Source: Pempheris klunzingeri (lineage: Eukaryota > Chordata > Actinopteri > Acropomatiformes > Pempheridae). From it: 64,000 nucleotides of DNA. The DNA is taken from NCBI RefSeq assembly GCF_042242105.1, contig NC_092029.1:7627885-7691884 (forward strand), in the 5' to 3' direction. The position numbers and the translations under genes are program-made. The stretch's first letter is position 1; every line of letters begins with the position of its first letter. Below the pieces are notes generated by a model. The model saw only the letters and a program-made list of their open reading frames with translations, was not told the origin of the DNA and did no database searches. Of this stretch, positions 14,600-55,199 are shown piece after piece.

Positions 14600-15319
14600 G
14601 TAAATTAATGTTTATTTTTTATATAACGATAACGTCCCAACGGTGATGCTTACTGATAAAATATAATGTTGCACGCGTTGACATTCATGGTTAATGCTAG
14701 CAAATATTAGCTAAATTAAGTAATTTCCAGCTCAGCCGTTCTCCATCGAAGCTTGATATTCTATAACAAGACAGTAATTTAAAATATTCTGACACGCCTT
14801 CATGCAAATTCTGATGATTCAGGTGAAGCTACAGTGAAACCTAGTTAACGTACATCGTGTTATAATCAGATTAACGTTACACTGACACATTACCCACAGG
14901 CTTGCCAGTGTGTTTGGACACTTTTGCATGAAGGTTTGTAGCGGTGGTGACAAAGTGATTCCCCCTGGCGCATAGGTGTTGTTCACACATATCAAAACTT
15001 TTTCCAACATTATCTTGGCAACTATCCCGCCCACATTTTTACCTTTGCATCGCTCAAAGCTGCGAGACAGCAGCCACATGGACCGCACGGTGCATTCGTG
15101 GTGCACCTGGCAGGAATTATACTAAGCAGGGTGATAAGCAGGAACCTAAATCGGGTTTCTTAGATTGCCTGTCCATGCCATCCTCTGCCTTAACAGTGAT
15201 TCAGTGCTAAATAAGTGAAGTGCAGGGGCATCATTCTCATAACCTCCTCAGATGGTTAAAAGGAGGAGCTTTCGACTTCTATAGAAACTACTAGAGGGTT
15301 CTGTTCGAGTCTTGGTACC

Positions 15320-15332
15320 TTCTAGAAACTTG
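15320..15332 (+). promoter_or_regulatory. hsp90aa1.2: Intronic heat-shock element candidate
   Basis: TTC-ta-GAA-ac-TTG has two perfect HSF1 units and one near-match at 5-bp spacing, inside intron 1. HSF sites in intron 1 are known in some vertebrate HSP90 genes. A short motif like this can occur by chance. Confidence 0.4.
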
Positions 15333-15886
15333 CATTTCGCCTGGGAAACCGGCAGGTGGTGTCATTATTGCTGATGCTAATATCTAATTCCAACCACGTG
15401 CTGTTCACTGATCAACTACAATCCAATCATGCAGTAGGAGAGGAAAGAAGCACATGTAATTACACTGTCATGATTCATCTACTTTGTGAGTTGAAATACA
15501 GTAATGCATCATTGTTGCCCTTTCTGTTGTGGAATCTAATAAAATAAACTGAGACAATAAAGATTTTTTAATCTGCAGAGTACAAGTGTCTTTACACACT
15601 ATCAAAATATACTTTGTATTTTGCAGGAAATAAAATGAATATTATGTAACCTTCCTAAAGGCAGAAGCAGACAAGATGAATTAAAGGCAGGTAGAGCAGT
15701 AAACAGAGCTGGACCGTCTGTCACACCAACTGCTTGCACAAGTGAAACATGCTCACATACGAGCTGTCATTACTGTTGCATACCTCACTGCTACTTCAGA
15801 TAGCTGATGTTCAGTGTCAATCGATTGGTCAGTGTTTTGATAATGGCACCAATAGATGATGGATAATGTTAATGGATACACGTTGT

Positions 15887-15887
<1 letters not shown>

Positions 15888-15919
<32 letters not shown>
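15888..15919. repeat. (TAA)n microsatellite
   Basis: 32 bp of uninterrupted TAA repeats within hsp90aa1.2 intron 1. Confidence 0.95.
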
Positions 15920-16324
15920 GACTTGTAATAATTAGTGAGATTGTGTTAGGTATTGATTAAACTTTTGGGTAGTTATTGAGACTTGTTGTTCTCGGTGGTG
16001 TTTATTTGGTTATATGTGTAATTTTAAATACTTGGATTATTACTCACTGTGGTGACCAGTGAATGTGACAGAGCCATAGTGTTCCTTTATAACAAAAAAA
16101 TGGATGACCAAGTAAAATTATTGGGTCAGACTTTAATGATTCATAAGTGTTCAACATTATTCCTTTTGGGCAATATAGTTCTCAAATCTAATTCAAATTA
16201 TGACGTAGGTGTTTTTCTGTTGTGCTATAGGGAGGCAAACAATGCAGACTCATGGGACATACAGTTTATTTTGAAAGAACATGTGTAGAACCATGATATA
16301 TGCTCATCTTTCCCCTCTGCCTAG

Positions 16325-20195
<3,871 letters not shown>

Positions 20196-20550
20196 ACCTT
20201 TTTCTATTGCCTGCTGCTGTTCAGGGGTAGTGCTACACACCATTTAAAAGTTTAATGTTGTAAATGAGCCTGGAATGCCCCCCTTTTCAAACCGTTTTTT
20301 TTGACCAAGCTCACTTTATTCCCTTTACACTGACCATATGCAGTTCAGATTCATTCCCTCTAGAACAAATTTTTTTAAGTCGTCACTTTTTGTATTTTGA
20401 GTTTAATGTATTTGTTTTTGTATTTATTGACATTCCAATGTTCTTTGAGTGGTCTTACTTTAACTGTAAATATATCAAAATATATCAAAATTGATACTGT
20501 AATTTGAAACGGGTGGGACCCATAAATAAAGGTTTACCCTGTTAACAGGT
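20196..20550 (+). terminator. hsp90aa1.2: hsp90aa1.2 3'UTR and polyA signal
   Basis: AATAAA at 20525-20530, followed by a GT/T-rich stretch, lies about 330 bp after the TAG stop. The short open frame at 20264-20494 is 3'UTR, not a gene. Confidence 0.75.
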
Positions 20551-20845
20551 CATGTTTTGTTCCTTCTTACTGATTCTCTGGCATTCACAAGAGATGAGTC
20601 ACCTATCCATTGTTATAGTTGTTATTTGCCCAAGACAGTAGAAAATGTGAGTAAAATATTCCTTTCGAGTTAAAAATAAGTTACATCCTTGTGAAATTCG
20701 AGGGGTTAATTGCAGGTTACTTACTTCAAACTGCCACAGAGGCGGCAAAAAGACAACAGTTGATAAAGGTACAAACTTTAGAGTTAGTACTTCTTTTGTA
20801 GATACTCAGTTAAATCTTTCCAAGCACAGCGGAGTCGATAACACC

Positions 20846-21114
20846 GTGTGTATGAAACATAAGTATGTGATCATTACAGTTAACACACGTTACTAACTAC
20901 AGAAATAAAGACCGCTGTCACAAAGTCATTTAAAGACTGAATTCATAACATACAGATACCAGGAGCCAAAAAAAACGCATAGACGGAAGAAATGAGAATA
21001 ATATAAAATAATTGTTCTTATGCTGTCAAGTAAAATGAAAAGTTCAGGGACACTTGCCATAAAGCTTCTATGAGTTCCACCGGTAGCAAAATGAGACATT
21101 TACATTTTAATTGA
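20846..21114 (+). repeat. Direct repeat, copy 1
   Basis: Shares long identical runs with 22264-22545, for example GTTAACACAC, TACTAACTACAGAAATAAA, ACATACAGATACCAGGAGCC and AAAAGTTCAGGGACACTTGC, with small insertions and deletions between them. Flanking DNA is unrelated, so this may be a dispersed non-coding repeat or an old local duplication. Confidence 0.8.
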
Positions 21115-21841
21115 CTGGGGACCTCAGGGTTGACTCCACAATTGGCCAGCAGAGCAGAATAGCAAATGCATATTCATGGCCATGAAAGGTGCTGGATAAA
21201 CTAACGTTACAATACTGATGCATTTTTTTCAGGCCACAGTGACATGACCTGGAAGGGCATTGTAGTCTTTGTGAAAAGTTTAAGCTGAATCAGAATAAGA
21301 CGATCACCTGGAGAGGAGGAGCGGTTTCTTTCAAGGACATTGTCTCACAGTAACCCATAAGATCATCCTAACAGGATTAACACTGGCCTGTGAAGGGATA
21401 ATACAAGAATGACAATAATACTGAGACAAACCTGATTCACATTCACCACAGGAAAGAGATGAGAAGGTGAGCAACAGAAAGAGGCGGTAACGTCAAGATT
21501 ACAGGTCTTAGTCACTTTACAGCATCCTAGACCTTAAACAACAGACTTTTTAGGTTGTCATATGAAGTAAAACACACTCTGTTATTCAGGTGTCCCACTA
21601 AGTCACGGTAGTGTCACAGCGAGACAACTTGCACAATAGAAGGATCGAGGCACAATTCATTCTATTATTTAAACCTGTGCTTTTCCTAATCTGACATGTC
21701 AGTGTGTGAAGTGAAGGCCCGTTATGAAGACGATATTCACCCACTGACTGAAACAAGAGAAAACGATTGGGTTTAGAGGGAAATTGGAGTTGATGAATAT
21801 GATTTGTGGGGAAAGTAGACTTTATATGTGACATTAACATT

Positions 21842-21853
21842 CCAGTAGATGGC
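21842..21853 (+). promoter_or_regulatory. CTCF-like motif
   Basis: CCAGTAGATGGC matches the CTCF core consensus CCASYAGRKGGC exactly. It lies between hsp90aa1.2 and ppp2r5c, a plausible insulator position. Binding is not shown by sequence. Confidence 0.4.
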
Positions 21854-22263
21854 AGTAAGGCAACACTGAGGATGTAAGCTGCTGTGTTCAGAGAAGGTTC
21901 TACAAAGCTGTTAAAAAAACTGTGACATAGAGATGCTTTACCAACCAGAAATAAGGTAAAGACAGTTAAGTTAGTACATTAGCTAAACGTGCTTTTGAAG
22001 AATGTGAGACATTTAGTAACTGAAAAGAACAACCTCAGCTATCACAGTAATAAACATGTTTATTGGAGAGCAGATCTTCACATTTCAGCAGTTTGTCCTG
22101 TTATTCTGGTGCATAACAATAATATAGATATAGATAATGAGAGAAAATAAAAAGATTAGCAAGTACTGTAAAGTCAAGAAACATGAATATAAAGTGTAAA
22201 AAATAACAACAAATCTAACATTTTTTTTTTTAAGCTGCACATTTTTTGCAGTTGAATTAGCTA

Positions 22264-22545
22264 GTGTGTATGTATGAAACATGAGAATGTGGTCGTTGCA
22301 GTTAACACACATTACTAACTACAGAAATAAAATGGTAAAGACCTTCCTCATTTAAAAACTGAATTCATGACATACAGATACCAGGAGCCGAAATAAATGT
22401 ATAGAAGGAAGAAATGCGAATAAGGAAAAATAAAATAAAAAGAATTGTTCTTATGCTGTCAAGCAAAATGAAAAGTTCAGGGACACTTGCCATAAAGCCT
22501 CTATGGCTTCTACAGGTGGGGGAATGAGACATTTGCATTTAATTG
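22264..22545 (+). repeat. Direct repeat, copy 2
   Basis: Second copy of the repeat at 20846-21114, same orientation, about 1.4 kb further on and close upstream of the ppp2r5c promoter. Confidence 0.8.
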
Positions 22546-22599
22546 TCTAAAAAAAAAGTGATTATTTGAAACACACCTTGAACACCTTGCCAGGGCAGC

Positions 22600-22830
22600 A
22601 CGAAGCAGGGCATGGCGCTGTAATGGCTGCCTGTCACCGGCAGGGGGCTCCCGCTGCTTTCCCAACCCTCAGCTTGTCACTGTGCGCCGTTGGAGTCAGC
22701 TGACAGGCGGCAGCCAATCAGCGGGCGAGGACGGGCTGAACCGCCTTGCAGTGAGGTGCCCTGAGAGTTGTCAAGGTTCTGATTGTGGAGTATCCGAGAG
22801 GGGAGCAAGGGCGGCTACGCTTCTACAATT
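22600..22830 (+). promoter_or_regulatory. ppp2r5c: ppp2r5c distal promoter (P1) and 5'UTR
   Basis: A GC- and CpG-rich stretch with a CCAAT box (AGCCAATCAG, CCAAT at 22714-22718), no TATA box, ending at the start codon of the long form. It resembles a housekeeping promoter. Confidence 0.6.
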
Positions 22831-46569
<23,739 letters not shown>

Positions 46570-49390
46570 GAGACCACCACAGATCCACCATAAACCAGCA
46601 GCAGCAGCAGCATCCACAGAGGAACCACAGGCCCACAGAGGCCAGCACAACAACAGAACTCTGGTATCTCAGCCCAGCACAACACAGAACTGAACAGCCC
46701 CAGCTCCACCTGACACAGAAAATGTCTCAAGCCGCACATCTCACCCTGGTTCAGCTTTTTGGGACAAGCGGTGTTCGGTCCCTACCGATACTCCTTCGTC
46801 TTTTACCCACCTGGTTGCTGTCCAGCAGAGATGTCTGTGATGCTGGACTGAGCCACGCGACCACGACACGCACCGCACCCTGAACCTCACCCAAGATACT
46901 GTATTGTCGTCTGTCTTTCCTCCCTCGTTTTTTCTCTTTTCTTGTCCTCTCAACTTGTGTTTTCGGGGTGCTGTGCTGCCCCCTTCTGGTCATTTCTCTC
47001 AGGTGTTCTGTTCTGTGTGTAAGCTGTCTTCTCTTCTTGCCTCTTCTTTATAGATGTCAGGTGCTTGTACAAATAATATGAGCCCCCCCCGACTGTAACC
47101 TCCACAGAGAACTTCTTTGGTTTAATTTAAAAAAAAAAAAAAAAAATGCATCAGCTGATGAGAAAGTGTCACTTGTTTCTATATATTTAATATTAGCTAT
47201 TTTTCTCATAACATTTAAACAAGACAGCTGTTTATATTTTTTCCTACATAGTATATTAGGAGCTCTTCTCAGAATAAAACCCTGTCTGTATAACCGTTCT
47301 GTTTGAAGCTCGCTAGTTTATTTTCCATCAGCTGTGAAGATTCATTGATCATTCTGTTAATGAGGACAGGGTCATCTGGGACTCCCAGTGGAGTGTGTCT
47401 GGATTAAAAGCGTTATAACACAGTTCTGTGGATCAAGCAGTGCTGGCCTGACAGAGGTTCCTGTGTAGAGGCCTAGTTTGGTGCCAACTTCTCTCATGAA
47501 TTTAGTTCCTTTCTTAAAAACGATCCTTTTAATCGTGTCGGCAATAAGTTAACACAGGTTGCAGTGTGTGTCGGCGGCTCAAACAATGGTCAGACAGTTT
47601 GTTGTTACATGTTTCGATCTATTTGATTGGTCCTTGGGATGAGTCCAGCCTGAGCCCGGCCTGCTGCGCCGGTTACATGAGAGAGGGGATTGTGGGATTT
47701 ATTTTTGGTTGCCCATACACATCCAGCCATTGTAGGAGCGCGTTTAACATGGTCATCGGCATTCAGTACAAGTCGCTGTCATTCATGTGAGGCTTACGAG
47801 AGGTCAGAGAGATGCAGTTGCTCGTCTGGGATTTACACAATGTTGCTGTGTGTTGAGAGAAGTCAAACAGGGGCAGAAACTGTGCTGATAGTGATCGCTT
47901 TTTCTACTCTTCTCAAGCAAGACCCTTTTATTTATAAAAACACGTGTTAGAAATTAGACTGCTTCATAGATGAGGTTGGTTTGGTTTGAAGAGGTCAAAC
48001 ATAAGCCTTTCTTTTCACAGTGCCTTTTATAGTCTAAGGGGACATTTGCTCAACAGAGAATCGAGTAGTAGCATCAAATAAAATGCCAGATCATTAAAAA
48101 AATAAAAAAAATGTAACATTGGTTTCCAAAAAACAGAAGCGTTCAAGTCTGTACTTGGCACACCTCCAGCCGCGTGGACTCCAGCACATGCCTTGTCGAA
48201 GCTACAAAGTTGATTTTGTAGTCATGAGCTAGAACGGAGATGCAGAGTGGTCGCCCCAAACCACTTCAGTGATGAAGCACTTCCTGATTAAACTTGAAAG
48301 TAAATAGAAACACAACTGAAAAAACAAACTAGTAAAGAATTGAAATCCGTGATGCTGTCTGTCTTGGTGTGTGCGGTCACCTCGCCCGGGTGCCTGTCGA
48401 TAAGAGCTAGCCTCCGCGGGAGAGGAAATCACCTCCCATCGTGACTTTTCCATTCTGTGCCCCCACTGTCCCACTTTTAGATTTGTACCATTGTTTGAAT
48501 CCCTCTGCCCAGACGTGCACACTGGCTGTAACCCTTCCTTCCAGTGAAAACCAACTGCCCTGTATGGCTCGTTATTTGGACGTCTGTTTGATCTGCTTCT
48601 GGATGCTTGCAAGTTCTTTTCGTTGTGGTTTTTATTCTTCCTTTGCCTGCAGAACCTCTTGTCAGTGTTTCAACTGAATGTGCAAATTGTAAATAATACT
48701 GCAGTCACGTTCCGTTCTCTCCATGTTTGTCTTGAAGAACAACATTCACCGAAGGCTTTTACAAACGTCTCATCCCCTTTCGCCCTGTCTATTACAGTGG
48801 ATTCAATGAAAAGAAAGTGATTCCACCCCTTCAGTCATCTGCATCCCCCGACTGTTGGCTGTGTGGGTCGTCATGCAGGAGTGTCCCATTGGTGACTGTT
48901 GTTCTTCTTGAAATGGCTTTAATATTGGCTTCTTTGGAGCTCTCTTCATTTTACATAAGCTTTGTTTTCTTTTTCTTTGAAAAGAATGAAGTGTCCTTTA
49001 GTATAAGTCTCATACTAAATGGCTTCATCTAATATTGTACATATAATGTACTTTTATTTTATGTTATAACTATTATTAAATGGTAGATTTCATATTTTGT
49101 ACAAAATACCCTGTGTACAGAATACAGAGGTTATTAGCAGCTGCAGACAGTTGGTATGTGACACAGACTTCAACACATGTGACTATTTGCATTTAGAAAC
49201 CGTATAGACTTTGGATAGTTTTTTATCTATTTGTAATCCAACATGTTTTCCGTTTTTTGTTTTTCATCTCCAGACATGTGTTGAGATTCTACATACATGA
49301 GCTTTTTATGTGTGCTTTTATCCAAATCTCCAGTGGTGTACATCTATCTATATACAGCAAATAAAGAGAACATGTGAGTTTTATATTTTC
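46570..49390 (+). terminator. ppp2r5c: ppp2r5c 3'UTR with proximal and distal polyA signals
   Basis: A proximal AATAAA is at 47273-47278 and a distal AATAAA at 49360-49365, followed 30 bp later by a genomic A run (49396-49410). A Pumilio-type motif TGTACATA lies at 49036-49043 in the distal part. Two 3' ends of about 0.7 and 2.8 kb are therefore possible. Open frames in this stretch show no family resemblance. Confidence 0.6.
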
Positions 49391-49410
49391 ATCCTAAAAA
49401 AAAAAAAAAA

Positions 49411-51857
49411 CTGTACTGCGAGTCGTCATTGGTCACATTTTTTTCCTCACAGCGTTCTTGACGAACACCTTTTCAGCTAATTTCTGGGCCGGAGGCGGGT
49501 GCCTTCATTATCAGGTTAGCATGAGCATCGCTTTCTTTATCAGAGGAGAAAAGGAGCTGTAGAGGACAAATGATCATTTGGTGCCTGCACTCTTCTCTCT
49601 GACAAAGCCTGAAATGGGTTTCTAGTGAATATAAATGTATTTGTGTTTCTTCTCTGCAACCACTTCCACATGTTCCCTCTACACGTCGCTACTGTCAAAG
49701 CCGAACAAACGCACGACTTTGGAGTGTAAAGGTATCTAGAAAATCAGATCAAGTCTTAACAGTTTACTACTGTGGATTATATTAAGTTCATTAACTCAAA
49801 CTTTAATTTTGCAAACTCAAACTTGCATGTTGGGGAGCTGATTTATCCAAGTCTCAGATAAACTGAACTGTGACACGTCAGTTTCTTCACTAAGTCGTTC
49901 CATCCAACCCTTTAACCCAAAAACTAAAAGCAGAAACAATACAAGATATAAATAGAAAACCTAATTGGCACCAATTTTACATTTACAATAAACAAGTTGG
50001 GCTATAAATTCAGATATGACGGTGCAACGTGCGTCTGTCAACACAGAATACAACAGAATGATGATAGAAAGAATTTGGGGTCTACAGAAATTCAAGATTA
50101 TTTGAAAATCTTGTGCATGCACCTGTAGTATTGATATAACGAAAAAATGTTACATTAGTTGTATCTCATAACACTCCTTAGTTTTAACCCTAATCTGAGA
50201 AATAAAGTATTTGTTATCCTCTTTTGAATTTGACTAAATGAAACGTGAATATGGTCCTTTGCTGCCACCTGCTGGACAGAGCTGGTTCAACATTCAACAC
50301 CTTTTAAAGCCAGATGATTCATCTCCGAGGGTTTATCCTAATCATAAATATTTGTGATCACTGGTGTTGAGTTACACTATTACTGCTTTACTGTGTCAAA
50401 CTGCTGAAGGCTTCAAGAGGCTTACTGGTAGTTTAAAAACATACATACAGTCAGACGGGAAAGAAAAACACCGATCGATGCCTCACTCCTAATATTTTAT
50501 TCATTAAAGCTAATTTTCAAAATTGAATCTCATTTTCTATGCTATCAAAATACTGTCTCCATAAATTATTTAACATTACATTAACAAACATCAGAGATCC
50601 AGTTAGTATTTGTCTTACCATATAACTACGTCATAAGAATAAGATGGTTGCATTTTCTCTGAATGATTTGTTGCTTCTTGTTTAAAGACTGTGTATTGCC
50701 TTGTGTGTCTGCTTTAATTTGAAATATATTGTTTTTTAATTGTGCAGCAGTATTGAATTAGAACACATTAACGGTTCATTTATGCATTAGAGGCTAAACT
50801 GGCATTGATATAATGGTTTAATTCATAAGCAGCCATATTTTCACGGCATAATTTGAAGGGCACTGCCTGCTTTTCTTTTGGAGATGTTGCTAGGTGCTGC
50901 TGCTGGCCATTCACAGTTGCCCTTACACTGGCTTGTCTGAGGTCACTTAAGTTCCCCTATTCATGTGAAGACAACAGTGAGGTTTGGCACCCGCCCACCC
51001 TCTTGTGTCTAGCACCCCTGCTGGGATCTTCGCTGAACCCAAATGAACCTGCGGGGATTTAGAAAACAAATAGACTTGCACATTTTTCGCCTCTAAAACA
51101 CAAATGTTGGGCTGCAGCCATGACGGTGATGATGACACAGTGGAACAGACGTTGCAATCATTTATTTGTCTGCTTGAACTCAGTGTTTTATAAGTGCGTG
51201 TTCTGTTTGATGGATTCACCCACAGTGTGTACAACATATATTTCAGAGTCAAACATATACATATGCATTTTGCTGTTTGAGAACTAAGTATTGTAGCACA
51301 ATAGCCCTTGTCTCTAAATGACTGTCCTAATGAGGATGCAAATTGTCTCCCACAAAAAAACAATTTGCCTCATTATCAGCACATTGTACCCCAATTATCT
51401 ATGAAGAAATACTCCTCTGGGCTGGATGAACCATGAAAATCAAAATACGTCAGTATTTTTTCTGCGTGGTTAAAAGACTCTGTATCTCTCTCTCTCTGCT
51501 CTCGGCCGAGGTCACTTGGGTTCACTGTTTTGCCTGCAGTCGGAGTGCTGTACTGTCGTTTTTGACTTAAAATATGGTACTTTTTTTTTTTTTTTCAAAA
51601 TCAGGATGTTCTGACAGCCATCTTTGACTGTCAGTGTTCAAATCTAACTGTGCAAACCCCCCCTGGTCTTTGCAACCAAAAAACATGACAGGAGATGTCA
51701 GAACCTATCGCCATGGAAACAGTGCTTAAAAGTTTTGGAGCTTCGACCCCCATTGTGGCTGCATCCAATCAGATTTTAGGAAATGCTTTCAGCGCTGCAT
51801 TACTTTACTCTCAAGTGTGTTGTGGGTAAATATGTGTGGACCTGATTCTGTGTCTGG

Positions 51858-51860
<3 letters not shown>
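49411..51860. other. Gene-free region downstream of ppp2r5c
   Basis: No coding exon or RNA gene is recognised. A CTCF-like 12-mer lies at 50264-50275. Confidence 0.6.
50264..50275 (-). promoter_or_regulatory. CTCF-like motif
   Basis: GCCACCTGCTGG matches the CTCF core CCASYAGRKGGC on the minus strand. It lies just beyond the ppp2r5c distal polyA site, a plausible domain edge. Binding is not shown. Confidence 0.4.

Positions 51861-51896
<36 letters not shown>
51861..51896. repeat. (TG)18 microsatellite
   Basis: 36 bp of uninterrupted TG dinucleotides in the intergenic region. Confidence 0.97.
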
Positions 51897-51897
<1 letters not shown>

Positions 51898-54800
51898 CGA
51901 TGTCTGTGAGGAAATGACTCATCACACCACCCCGGGGGTCTCATATCTCCCTTAGCTTCGTTCTCTTGTATCCACTTCATCTTTCCTCTCACACTGAGGC
52001 TCTGTTGCACCTTAAGTTCTCTTGAGCAAAGTGATGAGTCACACCTCGCACTTCAACCGTTCCTCCCCCGAGGACGGAGGGTTGGGGTGCAGCCCGCTCC
52101 CAGTTTCTTTGATGCTTGACACTTGGCTTCAAAGTCCTCGGCATCAAAGCCGGGGACTTGGGATCAGGCCCAGCAGCGGCCCGGCATCCTGCCTTATACA
52201 CACACACAGACACAGGATAGAACCGTCTTCCCTTTGGGTTCATCCGGCTTTAACAAAGCTAACTTCCTTACAGGAGACACGACAAGACAAAGTTAGTTAA
52301 ATTACAGTTTAACTGAAAGTATTTTTCTCTTCTCAGGGGAATAATGAGATAAAAAGTTGTATAAAACAAAAAAAATGATGAAGATATAGAATGAAAACAA
52401 GCAATAAAGGTCATTTGTGAAAATCAATACAAATACAGCCAGATGGATTAGTTACTATTGTCTACTGTAGGTGAATGGAGTTTCACCTACATCATTTAAG
52501 AAATAGTAGGAAACATATTTCTAGTATATTCTGCTATATAAGTAAAAGGCCAACTAATCTTGAAGAAATGTTACCAAATAATTTTGAAATATGTTGCATA
52601 CTCAAAAAAATCTATATATGTATGTAGTCTTGATTAATCTGGTGAATATTGTTTTTTTCTTAATCCATATTTCCTTCAAATGTCAGAAATGTTCATAGTC
52701 CAAGCTGACATCTTTAAATCTCTGCACTTAGAAAACCAAGAAATGAACTGGTTAATGTTTGACACTGTTGCTTCAAAGGGACTCAGATGATAAACTGAAC
52801 TGAATAATGTGTTTTGCATCAAAAAACCTGAACCAAACATCGGTCTGCGCTCGAATGAGCACAACCGTCTGCAGTGCTGCCGGCAGCCTTTCTTACAGCC
52901 ACAGCTGAAGAGTTGCCTGTGGAAGAGTTGACGACAAAAGTCGCTTTGGTCCATCCAGCCCCAGTGCACGCCAGACAACAGCAGTACAATTCACTTAACT
53001 CAGCAAGCCTAAATGCTGACAGCATTTCTGTATCTGCACAGACATCCTCAACACAGGAAACCAGCTTAGCAAATGCTATGCTCGGACAGACCATGCCAGT
53101 GGTATCTTGACTTTGGTATAGTATCCTGCTGGGCAATGTGCTCAGTATTTTGCCTGAATTGCAACCATATCATCTGCACTCATTTTTGCTGGTAGCTGGG
53201 ACCTGGCAGTGGGTGCCATACCAGGTCCCTCATCCAGCCTCTCTATATCTAAAGGAGTTGGCAACTGCTTCAGGTCATGCAATATAGTGATGTTTCCTGT
53301 AAAGGACAAGATCCCAGCCACACTATCTGTTCTCATTGAATCTGCAGGGCACTGCAGGCTCTCTGGCGTTAGGACATGGGACACATTTTGTCCACTACTG
53401 GGATAAATATCCTTAAAATGACCAGTGTGAAGATTTTGGCAGTTTCTGTTTTTGCCCTAAATGGTAAAAATGAAAGCCTACAAACTGTGGAAAACATTTC
53501 ATATTTCTTTATTTTCAGCGTTACTCCCTTTCAAACAACAAATAGCCTTCACTTATTTGTGACATTTGCTGATGTGCATGATGTAGATTTACACATACAG
53601 ATAGCGGTAGCTATTTTGGCTGTCTTTTTTTTTTTTAGCAGTGTTGGATAATGCAAATCACCAGCATTGTCACAAGGCACAGTGAAGTGAAATTGCAGAG
53701 AATGCTGTAAATTGCGTCCTTTTGGGGACATAAAAGGGTAAAAAAAAGGATTATTTCGTATCCTGATGGTGGAGCTGGATGATTGATTTATAGATGTTAC
53801 CCAAAGAAGAGGTTACAAGAGACATGGGATAGATGATTACGAAAGACCTTAAGCTAATCACAGATACAGAATGCATTTGTCGAAACTCTTGGTCAATGTT
53901 AAAGAAATCCTGAGATGCAAACATCTAATGGAGTAAATGATTGCAGACTTGGACAAACACCGTCAAGACGAAATACATAGAACTTTACTAAGTGCCCATA
54001 TCACGGCTCCATTGTGCATATGACTTTGACTGTGTCATGCTGTTTAATCTTGAACCAGAGCATGTGATTTAGATTCAGAAACCTTCTGCACTTTCCACAG
54101 ACAGCATGATGGTGACAACATGGAGGCTTGAAGGGGAAAAAAAGGTGAGAATGGCAGAACTCAGACTGCGGTAGCAACTGTGACAGACAACAGTGAAAGT
54201 AGCCTGTAGTTCTGGCTCCTGTTGCTCACACTGCAGCTTGGTGCTAAATGATGCAATACAAGCTGTTCCTGAAGTTGCTCAGACCCTGGAAAGATTCACT
54301 CTCCTTCTTCCGCCATGATTTGAAAGCCACTGAGAAGCTGGTACATATTCAAAACTGACTAACACAGTAGAAATGCAGTTGGCTAGAGAGTTTAAGGTGA
54401 AAATTAACACCCTGCCATGTATAAAGAAAAGCATCAAAAAGAGTGTTCAATGTCACAGCAGAGTTCAAACATGATAATGATGTACATTCAAGGTGTTATT
54501 CTCCAGAGTATCCTGGTGCCGCTGTTAGATGAAACTCTTCTTACACATTATAGTAGCTGAACTTCATAATAAGAGATTTTAATGAGGCCTGCAGTATGTT
54601 CTTCATCAGTGTTTAGAGCTTCAATTCAATAGCATGAATCGTTTTTTTAATGCTCATCAAATTTCCCCTTTTTTTGTGAGAAAACGACCTTTAAAATGAT
54701 ATTTGTTACTGCAAACCATCTTGGACACACGTGTGGAGCTTGGAGAGGACAGTGATCATTGCTCACTGATTCATGTGTCCATAAGTTGTTATGACCAAGT

Positions 54801-55174
54801 CATAACAAGCAGTCTTGGAAAAGTACCATATCCAGAAGCCCTCTGGCCTCCAAGTATGGATCCAGCCCTGATCATGATGACAGCTCAGGCCTGACTGGGC
54901 AACAAGCTCTGTTTTCAGACAAGAAAAATTAGAGCCATCACCCAGCCCTAGATGCCATTTCTGCTTGATCAAAAATACATAACAGTAAAAGCCGCAGAGA
55001 GTCAACATTGTTTGTCTGTTCAAAAACTTGTGAATGTGCTCCACGTGCATGTGTGTGCACGTGCTAGTGTGTGTTCATTTGTTGAGGAAACAAACCGTGG
55101 TAACCTCTTCAGCCGTAATCCCGCTGCCTGTCGTCGTACCAGGATGCCGTTCACTGCGACTGTCTGGAATACAA

Positions 55175-55199
55175 ACACACACACACACACATACACACA
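55175..55199. repeat. (AC)n microsatellite
   Basis: AC dinucleotides with one AT interruption. Confidence 0.9.

Larger units (their letters stand above)
14600..16324 (+). other. hsp90aa1.2: hsp90aa1.2 intron 1
   Basis: A 1.7 kb intron, about twice as long as its counterpart in the upstream gene. It holds a heat-shock-like motif TTCTAGAAACTTG near 15320 and a (TAA)n microsatellite at 15888-15919. No gene is recognised. Confidence 0.7.
20551..22600. other. hsp90aa1.2-ppp2r5c intergenic region
   Basis: AT-rich with no coding exon recognised. Its main structure is two copies of a ~280-bp direct repeat (20846-21114 and 22264-22545). A CTCF-like 12-mer lies at 21842-21853. Confidence 0.6.

Noticed and set aside
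52819..53384. Overlapping frames of 78-105 aa on both strands
   Set aside because: No recognisable domain, no good splice partners and no codon pattern on one clear strand. Possibly a decayed element, but I cannot support it.
54786..54808. 10-bp perfect inverted repeat with 3-base loop
   Set aside because: This length is expected by chance in 64 kb; no other sign of function.
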